From assembly GCA_947625845.1 (NCBI GenBank), contig CANQQB010000018.1, positions 1 through 34,406 on the forward strand: DNA of 34,406 nt, in the 5' to 3' direction. The notes under the pieces are model-generated. The model made no database searches and had not been told where the DNA came from. It was given only the letters and a program-made list of their open reading frames with translations. Below are positions 23,274-31,097 of this stretch, piece after piece; within the stretch, counting starts at the first letter, position 1; each line of letters starts with the position of its first letter. Source of the stretch: an uncultured Oscillospiraceae bacterium. Its GTDB lineage: Bacteria > Bacillota > Clostridia > Oscillospirales > Oscillospiraceae. Both the position numbers and the translations under genes were made by a program.

Positions 23274-24392
23274 ATGGGGACGAACGACATCACCACCGTC
23301 CAGCCAATTGAATATGACGCCGTCCTGTATGGGCACATGACGCCTGCTGAGGCGGCCGCGTATCTGCAGGACGGCCGGGTAGTCCCCCGCTCCTTTGGGG
23401 AGACGCTTCGCCTGATGTACCCCTATGCCGACCTGCAAAGCCGACTGATGGGTTTTTTTGCGTCCCAGCCGGGTGCGGAGGCGCGTGCCGTGCGCCGAAA
23501 TGTCCGCAACTGGCTGGGCGCCCGGCATCATCCCTCCAACCGGCGGGACGTGTTCGGCATCGCCTTTGCCCTGCGGCTGACGGAACAGCAGCTGGACCAT
23601 CTTCTGTGCGTTTGCACCGACTACGGCATCCAGTACCGCAACGGCTGGGAGGCGGTGTTCTCCTGGTTTTTGCGCAATGGCCGCGCCTGGCAGGAGGCGG
23701 CGGACTTTTACGGCGCGCTGCCCGAGCCTCCCGGTCTGGAACAGGTCACCGGCCGGGAGGCGTCCCAGCTCACCAGGGAGATACGCGACGAGATGCTCCT
23801 GGCCGTCACCCTCCCGGAGCTGGAGGCATGCTACAGGCGGAATCTGGACAAATTCGGCTCCCTGCATCTGCGGGCGTACTACTATTTCGAGCTCTATATG
23901 CGCCAGCTGATCCGGCCTGAGCCGCCGTGGGTAGACGAGGAGGAGCGGGATTACTCCGTGGAGACGGTGATGGAGACCTATCTCACCGTCCACATGCCCA
24001 GCGGCACCAGCCGGAAGGGCTTCAGCGTGGTCCAGCGGCTGGTCAAGCAGAACTGGCCTAACGCCACGGGCCTGAAGAATATCCGCCTGCACAAAAAGGA
24101 CGTGCCCCGGAAGCTGCTTCTGCTTCTGTACGTGGTGACGGAGAACGTAGGGGTCCAGGACGGACCGTACGACGAGGACTACGGGGAGGAGGACCTGACC
24201 GTCGAGGAACGGCTGGACGACCACTGGTGGACCCTCAATGCCCTGCTGGCCGACTGCGGCATGGCCCCGCTGGACCCCCGCAACGCCACCGACTGGCTCA
24301 TCCTGTACTGCATGTGCGGCGACCCGGACGAGCCCATGAGCGACAGGCTGGAGCAGGTCATCAAGCATATGTTCAAAAATATCCGGGACTGA
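23274..24392 (+). CDS. Uncharacterised 372-aa protein with helix-turn-helix-like N-terminal region
   Basis: I do not recognise a named family. The protein is soluble, with no signal peptide or membrane span. Residues about 40-110 look like a helix-rich regulator module: SFGETLRLMYPYADL, then RRNVRNWLGARHHPSNRRDV followed by FGIAFALRLTEQQLDHLL. The NWLxxxxxPSNRxDVFxIxFALxLxEEQ pattern resembles Firmicutes proteins in which an XRE-like DNA-binding unit precedes a long helical domain. The remainder is helical and acidic, with KGFSVVQRLVKQNWPNATGL, a KKDVPRKLLLLLYVV helix and a DYGEEDLTVEERLDDHWW segment near the end. The start is at ATG 23274; the nearest Shine-Dalgarno-like AGGA is rather far, so the start is moderately sure. 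It converges on the kinase genes and shares the terminator at 24405-24434. A regulatory partnership with them is possible but unproven. Confidence 0.8.
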   Translation: MGTNDITTVQPIEYDAVLYGHMTPAEAAAYLQDGRVVPRSFGETLRLMYPYADLQSRLMGFFASQPGAEARAVRRNVRNWLGARHHPSNRRDVFGIAFALRLTEQQLDHLLCVCTDYGIQYRNGWEAVFSWFLRNGRAWQEAADFYGALPEPPGLEQVTGREASQLTREIRDEMLLAVTLPELEACYRRNLDKFGSLHLRAYYYFELYMRQLIRPEPPWVDEEERDYSVETVMETYLTVHMPSGTSRKGFSVVQRLVKQNWPNATGLKNIRLHKKDVPRKLLLLLYVVTENVGVQDGPYDEDYGEEDLTVEERLDDHWWTLNALLADCGMAPLDPRNATDWLILYCMCGDPDEPMSDRLEQVIKHMFKNIRD

Positions 24393-24404
24393 CGACATAC
24401 GAAA

Positions 24405-24434
24405 CCCGCCGGGAACGATCTCGTTCCCGGCGGG
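24405..24434. terminator. Strong bidirectional terminator
   Basis: A perfect 14-bp stem (CCCGCCGGGAACGA with its complement) separated by two bases, followed by CGTTTTATT on the plus strand and preceded by GAAA, giving TTTC on the minus strand. It lies between two convergent genes. Confidence 0.85.
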
Positions 24435-24446
24435 CGTTTTATTCGT

Positions 24447-27400
24447 CTATTCGACCTCCCACACCGGCTCGACACCCTCCACGTCCACCTGATCGTTCCA
24501 GCCGTCCCTGCGGAACAGCCGGAGCGCGCCGCTGTTTTGGATGGGGACGGCGACCTGCTTGGGCACGTCCAGGTACATCTCGCCCCGGTTCACCAGCGCG
24601 CCGGCCGCGTCAAGGCGGCCCTCCTCCTGGCCGCCTATCCACACGCTGCCGTCGTTTTCCAACGTGGCGTCCGCCGTCATGGTCACGTCCGCGCGGCTGA
24701 AGGTGAGCCAGCACGTCTCGCCCACCGTGACCGCGCAGCCGTCCAGCCGGACCGTTTTTCCGGCAAAGCGCACCGACGTGCCGTCCCCCGCCAGGGTCAG
24801 CGCCCCGCCCGCCAAAACCGCGTCCCCGGGGAAAAGGAGCTCCCCGCTGGTGACGGATATGCCGGTCTCGCGGGCGGAGAAGCCGCCCCGGAAGGGGGTG
24901 AAAACGTTGGCGCCGTCCTCCGCCGTCATGTCCGCGCCGTCCATGGTGAACTGCTCCGCACGCATGGGCGCGAACAGCCCGCCGCGCACGGTGATGTGCA
25001 CCTCGTCCAGGGTCAGGCTCCGGCACTCGCCGCACAGGACCGCGGCCGGTCCCAACAGAGCCAGCTCCCCGCCCGGCGCCACCGTCAGGGAGCAGCCGTC
25101 CGTCAGCGCCGCCGTGCTGCCTTCGTACACCCGCAGAGCATCGGCCTGCAGCGAACCGCTCTTCCACAGGACCAGGGCTGTGCCACGGACGGTGATGGGG
25201 GCATCGGGTCCCGCCGTCACAGCGCCGCCGATGTACAGGGGCGTCGTCACCTCCAGCGGGCCGGTGAGCGTCATGTCGCCGGGCACATAGACCGGGTCCG
25301 TACCCTCCAGCGCCTGGTGCAGGGAGGACTCGTCCTCCGCCGTGACGTATCCCTCCGGCAGCCGTTCCAGGGAGGGCGTGTGCAGATAGCCCAGCCAGCC
25401 AAGCTGGCCCTCGCCGTCCCGCCGGACCGTGCCCGGCCCCAGCACCCGGCCGCTGGCCCGCACCTCGTCCGATACGGCCTCCACCGCGCCGTGGCGGTTA
25501 TAGAGAAGCCCTACCCAGATATCCTGGCCGTCACCCAGCCGGATGAGCCCGTCGTTGACCGTCCGCACCGCACTTTCGAAGACGCAGCCGTCGCGGGCGG
25601 TGAACACGCCGCCGTTATAAAACGCGCCGTCGTTCGAGAAGGACATGCCGGGGGACGGCCAGTCCACCGCCAGCAGCTCCAGTTGGCCCAGGTTCACCAG
25701 GGTCCCGCCGGCGACGGTGAGGACGCCTGTTTCCATCCGACCCAGGTTCACCAGCTCCCCGCCCGCCGACACGCAGCCCCAGTCATCCGGCGTGAACGTG
25801 CCGCCGTTGACCATCAGGGTGCCGCCGTACAGGCGGACGGACCCGCCTTCCCCGGTCCCGGCCAGGTTCCCGCCGTTATACACCACGGCGTCCTTCGCCT
25901 CCAGGCGGCAGGCCATCTCTCCCTCGTTGGCCAGCACGGAGCCGTTCAGCAGAAAGCCCGCGCCGGGCACGGCGTCGATCCGCACGCCGGGGGCGACGAA
26001 CACCGTCTTGCCGGCCAAGTCGTATGGCCTGTCCAGCGTCATGTCCGCGTCGAGCAGGAGCGTGTCGTAAAGCCGCAGCCCCTCCTGAAGCTGCCACAGG
26101 TCCGAGGCCGGCTGGGTATTTTCCCGCCGGGGCAGCAGCCGCAGCCGGCCGGCCATCGCCTGGACCAGGTCCCGGTCCATGGAAAGGTTGCCGCCCTCGT
26201 CCATGAGCACCACGGCCAGCTCCTCCCCGTCCGGCGACATGGTCCCCGCCAATTGCAGCCGGGTGCCGGACCCCTCCAGGAGGATGAGCCCCCGGCAGTC
26301 CAGTTCCCCGTCCACCCGCAGGGCGCTGCCCTCCGGCACGGTCAGCCGGTTGGCGAACAGGGTGGAGCCGCTTTTGGTCATCAGGGGCTTTTCCAGCACG
26401 AACGGCTCGCCCGCCGGGTCGTTCAGGTCCAGCACCGCGCCCTCGCCCAGGACCACGGCAGGCACGCCGTCATCCTCCATGAGCCGGCGAAGCGTCTCCG
26501 GGCCGTAGGCCCCGTCCTCCAGCGCCGCCGCGCCGTCGAACAGGCGCGTGTCGATGGCCGCGCCGCCGCCGGGGGTTCCGTCGTCGGCCGCCGGACCGGG
26601 CGCGGACCGGCCCAGAAAGGCCCACAGTCCCCCGGCCAGCACCAGCGCCACAGCCGCCGCGGCGGCGGCTGCCGCGAGCCGGCCCTTCCGCCGGCGGGAG
26701 GGCTTCTCGGCCTCGATTATGGTGATCTTCTCCGGCGTCTGCCAGGGTCCTTTTGGCTCCGGGAGCGGGGCGGCGTCTTCGTATAAAGCCTCGTATAGCT
26801 GTCCCATGGAGCGGAACCGCCGCCTTGGCTGGATGCACAGTCCTCTCAATATGGCGCGCTCCTGCCGTCCCGTCAGGGACACTCCCAGCTTGCTGGGCAG
26901 CAGCAGCGTGTCCTCCGGGACCCGGTCAAGGGGCTGAGGCGGCGTCTGCCCCGTCAGGCAGTAGTACATGGTGGCGCACAGGGCGTACACGTCCGTCCAG
27001 GGACCCTGGCCTTTTTGCCGGTATTGCTCGATGGGGGCGTAGCCATATTTGAGGGAGATGGTCAGCGTCCGCCGTCCGGCGGCTGTCTCCCGCGCGCAGC
27101 CGAAATCCAGAAGCCGGGCCCGCCCGTCCTCCAGCATGATATTGTCCGGGGAGATGTCCCGGTGGACCAGTCCCGCGGCGTGGAGCTTTCCCAGTGCCAG
27201 ACATACCGGTTCCAGCAGGGGGAATAATTCCTCCGGCGGCACCCGGCCGCCCCGCTGGGCCGTCAGGGCCGTCAGCGTGACGCCCTGCACGTACTCCATG
27301 ACGATATAGGCGGTGCCATTGGCCTCGAAAAAGTCCCGCACGCCCACGATGGCCGGCTGTTTTTCCATCCGGGCCATGACCCGCGCTTCCTCCAAAAACC

Positions 27401-27725
27401 GCTGTCTGCCCCGGTCGAAGCCCTCCGGCGGCATGCCCACCAGACTGACCACCGCCGGGAAATCGGCGGCGCTGCGGGCAGCCCTGTCACGGGGGTAATA
27501 CTCCTTCACGGCCACCTTCACGTCCAGGCGGGTGTCCAGGCCCACGTAGGTGATGCCGAACCCTCCCTCGCCCAGCACCGCGCCCAGCAGATACCGTTCC
27601 TCCAGCAGCGTCCCCGGCGGCAGGTGGTGGACCTGGGGCGCGTAGGCCGTGTCCCGTCCGCAGACGGGACAGACCGCTTCATCGCCGCGCAGCGGCGCCA
27701 TACAGTATGGACAACGCTTTTCCAG
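24447..27725 (-). CDS. Transmembrane Ser/Thr protein kinase with beta-helix-like ectodomain (kinase A)
   Basis: A 1,092-aa protein if CTG 27725 is the start, with GGGAGG 8 nt upstream. Starting at ATG 27701 would cut off half of the zinc ribbon (Cys5, Cys8, Cys19, Cys22), which the paralogue retains. Residues about 45-320 are an active-looking kinase: G-loop GEGGFG (52-57), Lys74 in VAVKEYYP, alpha-C Glu in FLEEARVMARME, HRD 188-190 in HRDISPDN, DFG 207-209, and APIEQY. One membrane span lies at about 350-372. Outside, about 700 residues form short repetitive beta strands (VVLGEGAVLDLNDP, LVNLGQLELLAV, FYNGGVFTARDG), consistent with a solenoid; there are no PASTA domains. It phosphorylates Ser/Thr of unknown targets. 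It is third of three tandem paralogues and has its own promoter. Confidence 0.9.
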   Translation of the reverse strand: MEKRCPYCMAPLRGDEAVCPVCGRDTAYAPQVHHLPPGTLLEERYLLGAVLGEGGFGITYVGLDTRLDVKVAVKEYYPRDRAARSAADFPAVVSLVGMPPEGFDRGRQRFLEEARVMARMEKQPAIVGVRDFFEANGTAYIVMEYVQGVTLTALTAQRGGRVPPEELFPLLEPVCLALGKLHAAGLVHRDISPDNIMLEDGRARLLDFGCARETAAGRRTLTISLKYGYAPIEQYRQKGQGPWTDVYALCATMYYCLTGQTPPQPLDRVPEDTLLLPSKLGVSLTGRQERAILRGLCIQPRRRFRSMGQLYEALYEDAAPLPEPKGPWQTPEKITIIEAEKPSRRRKGRLAAAAAAAAVALVLAGGLWAFLGRSAPGPAADDGTPGGGAAIDTRLFDGAAALEDGAYGPETLRRLMEDDGVPAVVLGEGAVLDLNDPAGEPFVLEKPLMTKSGSTLFANRLTVPEGSALRVDGELDCRGLILLEGSGTRLQLAGTMSPDGEELAVVLMDEGGNLSMDRDLVQAMAGRLRLLPRRENTQPASDLWQLQEGLRLYDTLLLDADMTLDRPYDLAGKTVFVAPGVRIDAVPGAGFLLNGSVLANEGEMACRLEAKDAVVYNGGNLAGTGEGGSVRLYGGTLMVNGGTFTPDDWGCVSAGGELVNLGRMETGVLTVAGGTLVNLGQLELLAVDWPSPGMSFSNDGAFYNGGVFTARDGCVFESAVRTVNDGLIRLGDGQDIWVGLLYNRHGAVEAVSDEVRASGRVLGPGTVRRDGEGQLGWLGYLHTPSLERLPEGYVTAEDESSLHQALEGTDPVYVPGDMTLTGPLEVTTPLYIGGAVTAGPDAPITVRGTALVLWKSGSLQADALRVYEGSTAALTDGCSLTVAPGGELALLGPAAVLCGECRSLTLDEVHITVRGGLFAPMRAEQFTMDGADMTAEDGANVFTPFRGGFSARETGISVTSGELLFPGDAVLAGGALTLAGDGTSVRFAGKTVRLDGCAVTVGETCWLTFSRADVTMTADATLENDGSVWIGGQEEGRLDAAGALVNRGEMYLDVPKQVAVPIQNSGALRLFRRDGWNDQVDVEGVEPVWEVE

Positions 27726-27758
27726 GTCCCTCGCCTCCCTCGCCGGGTCTATCTTTGG

Positions 27759-27788
27759 ATTGTATCACATTTCGCGCAAGCTTGTTAA
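27759..27788 (-). promoter_or_regulatory. Promoter of kinase A
   Basis: TTAACA (27788-27783), 18-nt spacer, and TACAAT (27764-27759), preceded by TG at the extended -10 position, on the minus strand. It lies in the 74-nt gap after the pseudokinase gene, so kinase A can be transcribed separately from the other two. Confidence 0.7.
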
Positions 27789-27799
27789 GTCTCATCCGC

Positions 27800-30700
27800 T
27801 CAATAGACGCGATCCGGCTGGTTTCCCTCCACCGGTATGTCGGCGTCGCACAGGTACATGATCCCGTTGTTGACGATATGCACCGTGTCGTCCGCCGTCA
27901 CGGTCGCGCCGACGTAGGGGTCCTCGATGCCGCCTAAGCCCACAAAGCCATCGTTGTTGACGATCTGCGTATTGCCCGTCAGGGATACCGCGTCGCAGGA
28001 AAGGATGAAGTTGCCTCCGTTGTTCATTGTCACCGTGCAGTCCCGCAGAGCGCCGGTCTGTCCCGATACGACGATCCCGGCGCCGTCGGAGACGGTGATG
28101 GTCCCGTTGGTCAGTTCACAGGGCGCGGAGCAGGTGATATCGCCTGTGGCCAGGGTCAGCGTCAGGTCCCGTGCGGAAAAGCCGGTCTGACAGGGGGGAA
28201 GCAGCGCGGCGGCGCCGATCGTTATCTGCGCGCCGTCCGCCGTGAGCGCGCCGCGCTCCATGACCACCCCGGAGCCGTCCTGCAGATCCACGGTCCTGCC
28301 GCTCAGATCCAGGTCGCTGTCGGGGCAATAGAGGGTCCCCTGCCGCATCCGCAGCGCGCCGGTGAAGCCGAGCGTGCTCTGTTCTCCCAGCACCGTCACC
28401 TCAGCGCCGTCCTGTATCGTCAGGTCCCCCGTGTTTAAGGCGCTGTCCCGCAGGACCAGCAGGCCTCCGCCGCCGACCGTCACGGACGGGGCGGTCAGGG
28501 TCCCGCCGTCCACATAGAGCTGGCCTGTGATCGTCAGCGCCTGGTCCAGGGACGCGTCACCCCGCAGGCACACCGGCGTCTGGCCGTTCAGGGCCGCCAG
28601 CAGCTCCTGGCCGCTATAGACCGCCACGGCCTCCGCCGGAACCTTGTACAGCTCCGCCCGGAGCGGGGTCACGTTGAGAAAGTTGGGATCGTCCTCCGGG
28701 GTCTCAATATGCCCCGCGTTCAGGAGCGCGCCGCCGGTGCAGGCCAGCGTGTCAGGCATCGGACGGAGAACGCCGCCGCGCCGGTTATAGACCACGCCGA
28801 TGCTGTCCAGCCGCGCGCCGTTGTCCAGGCGCAGACAGTTGTCGTTCACGATCCAGCCGCTGTTGTCCACGTAGCTGCCTTTGGTCATGTTCACCGCGGC
28901 GGCGTTGTACAACGTGCCGCCGTATCGCAGGTCCAGGTTGACGTCCCAGCTCTTTCTCGTCATATCGAGCTCGCCCACGTTGACCAGCCGGCCGCCCAGC
29001 ACGCTCAGGCCACAGCAGTTAAGGTCGCCCCAGTTCACCAGCCGGGCCGTCTCATACAGCGCGCCCTGGCGTATCTCCAGGGAGGCGTCGTTGACGAGCA
29101 TCCCGTGCTCCGACAGCGAGAACCCCTGCAGGTCGTACATGGTACCTAAGTTATACACAGCCCCGCCGGCCACGTTCATGTTGATGTGCATCTGGCCCAT
29201 GTTCACCAGCGTACCGCCTTCGCCCACCGTTATCCGGACATCCGTCTGCTTGCCCAGCGCGGCGGATACCGTGACGGCCTCGTCCACGAACAGCGTGGCG
29301 TTTTCCACCACCAGCTCCTCGGCCAGCGTCACGTCCGCCGTCAGCAGCACGCTCCCGCCGTTTTGCACGGCCTCCGCCAGGGACTGGGCGTCAGCCGCTT
29401 CCGTGACGTTCTTCGGCACAGTAGAGTGCTTGATGAAAAAGCTGTGCTGCAGGTCCTCGTCTATGAAGCTCTCGTCCATGAACAGGTTCGTGCCCGCGTC
29501 CATGAACAACGTCATCTCCGCGGCGTTCCGGCTCGTCAGCGGGTGGCTGACGGCCATTCTCACGCCGGAGCCGGACAGGTCGATCAGGCCCTGGCAGTCC
29601 AGGTCTCCGTCCAGCACCAGAAGGCCGCCTTTGGGTATCTGCATGGCGCTTACGCGCAGCAGCGCCCCGGACTCCACCCACAGAGGTTTTGTCACCGTGA
29701 AGTCGCAGGCGTTCGCCGACGCCACGGCGCCCTCCCGCAGCACGATGGCCGGCACCGTATCGTCCGCCATCAGGTCCAGCATGGTCTGCGTGTCATACTC
29801 CCCCGCCGAGAGGGTCCGCGCGCCGGCGAACACCGTCATATCGGGCGCGGAGCCGGACCCCGGCGCGGCCGTCGGCTTGGGCGTGGCGGTGGGTCTGGGC
29901 GTGGGCTTGGCCGTGGGCTCCGCCGTGGCGGTGGGCTCGGCCGTGGGCTCCGCCTTTTCCGGGGGCAGCACCCCCGTGGCGAACAGCGCCGCCGCGCCGA
30001 TGGCCGCGGCACCCAGGATAGCCAGCGCGGCGATCCAGCCCCGGTGCTTGTGCGGAACGGGGTCGGGCTTTGGCGGTATGATCATATCCTCTTTACGCAG
30101 ATATGGCTTTGGAATGACGCCTTTATATATCCCGTCGTATAGCTCGGAGATGCTCTGGAACCGTTCCTGCCGCCGCACGCGCAGGCCGATGGTCACGGCC
30201 AGGCTCTGCATGCGGCTCACCGACACGTCCAGCTCGCTCATGGAGATGAGCGGGTCGTCCTCCTGCCGGTCGGGAGCCGCCGGCGGCGTCCGGCCGGTCA
30301 GGCAGTAATAGATCGTGGCGCTCAGGCCGTACACGTCCGTCCAGGGACCCTGCTCGTCGCTGAAGTATTGCTCCAGAGCGGAGAAGCCCGCGTGGGTCGT
30401 GGAGGACAGGGTATAGGTCTGCCCGCCGCCGGTCTCCCTGGCGCTGGCGAAGTTGATGAGCCGGGCGTTGTCCCGCTCCAGGATGATGTTGTCCGGGGTG
30501 ATGTCCCGGTGGTACAGGCCCTTTTTGTGCAGCGCCTCCAGCGCGATGAACACGTTTTCCAGCAGGGCGAACAGCTTGCCCGACGCCATGGGACCGGAGG
30601 ACTTTACCCGCTGCCGGAGGGTGGAGCCGGTCACATACTCCGTGACCAGATAGACCGTCCCGTTGGCCTCGAACAGGTCCTGCACGTCCACGACGGCGGA

Positions 30701-31081
30701 TTGCTTCTCCATTTTGGCCAGGATCTTTGCCTCCCGCGTGAAGTTGCGCCGCCCCCGCTCAAACGCGCTGATGGCGCCGCTGATATCCGTCGTGCTGGCG
30801 CGCACCTCGGCTGACTGTGCGGCGTCCCGGTCGGCCTGACCGCTGGGAAAGAACTCCTTCACGGATACTCTTTTGTGCAGCAGCAGGTCCCGGCCGATGT
30901 AGGTGATACTGGCCTCGTCGTCTTGCAGCACGCCGCCCAGGATGTACTTGTCGACGAGCACCGTGCCCGGCCGCAGATAGGCGGGGGCCGGGACGTATTC
31001 CGCCGGCCGCCGGCCGCAGGCGGGGCAGACGTCCTCCGTTCCCAGCACCGTCATACAGTACGGGCAGTATCGTTTCTCCAT
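27800..31081 (-). CDS. Predicted transmembrane pseudokinase with beta-helix-like ectodomain (kinase B)
   Basis: A 1,093-aa protein from ATG 31081, with AAAGGAGAG directly upstream; the longer frame from 31150 starts inside the preceding gene and was rejected. The zinc ribbon is complete (Cys6, Cys9, Cys19, Cys22). In the kinase domain the G-loop is QDDEAS (53-58) instead of GEGGFG, and the metal-binding DFG is NFA (210-212, codons AAC TTC GCC), while Lys75 (VSVKEFFP) and HRD 191-193 (HRDITPDN) remain. Loss of both nucleotide loop and DFG Asp predicts little or no catalysis. One membrane span is at about 349-372, then a Pro/Thr/Glu linker (EPTAEPTATAEPTAKP) and about 690 residues of short beta-rich repeats (LVNWGDLNCCGLSVLGGRL). 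It begins 16 nt after kinase C stops, so the two are translated from one mRNA. Confidence 0.9.
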   Translation of the reverse strand: MEKRYCPYCMTVLGTEDVCPACGRRPAEYVPAPAYLRPGTVLVDKYILGGVLQDDEASITYIGRDLLLHKRVSVKEFFPSGQADRDAAQSAEVRASTTDISGAISAFERGRRNFTREAKILAKMEKQSAVVDVQDLFEANGTVYLVTEYVTGSTLRQRVKSSGPMASGKLFALLENVFIALEALHKKGLYHRDITPDNIILERDNARLINFASARETGGGQTYTLSSTTHAGFSALEQYFSDEQGPWTDVYGLSATIYYCLTGRTPPAAPDRQEDDPLISMSELDVSVSRMQSLAVTIGLRVRRQERFQSISELYDGIYKGVIPKPYLRKEDMIIPPKPDPVPHKHRGWIAALAILGAAAIGAAALFATGVLPPEKAEPTAEPTATAEPTAKPTPRPTATPKPTAAPGSGSAPDMTVFAGARTLSAGEYDTQTMLDLMADDTVPAIVLREGAVASANACDFTVTKPLWVESGALLRVSAMQIPKGGLLVLDGDLDCQGLIDLSGSGVRMAVSHPLTSRNAAEMTLFMDAGTNLFMDESFIDEDLQHSFFIKHSTVPKNVTEAADAQSLAEAVQNGGSVLLTADVTLAEELVVENATLFVDEAVTVSAALGKQTDVRITVGEGGTLVNMGQMHINMNVAGGAVYNLGTMYDLQGFSLSEHGMLVNDASLEIRQGALYETARLVNWGDLNCCGLSVLGGRLVNVGELDMTRKSWDVNLDLRYGGTLYNAAAVNMTKGSYVDNSGWIVNDNCLRLDNGARLDSIGVVYNRRGGVLRPMPDTLACTGGALLNAGHIETPEDDPNFLNVTPLRAELYKVPAEAVAVYSGQELLAALNGQTPVCLRGDASLDQALTITGQLYVDGGTLTAPSVTVGGGGLLVLRDSALNTGDLTIQDGAEVTVLGEQSTLGFTGALRMRQGTLYCPDSDLDLSGRTVDLQDGSGVVMERGALTADGAQITIGAAALLPPCQTGFSARDLTLTLATGDITCSAPCELTNGTITVSDGAGIVVSGQTGALRDCTVTMNNGGNFILSCDAVSLTGNTQIVNNDGFVGLGGIEDPYVGATVTADDTVHIVNNGIMYLCDADIPVEGNQPDRVY

Positions 31082-31097
31082 AACGCGCTCTCCTTTA

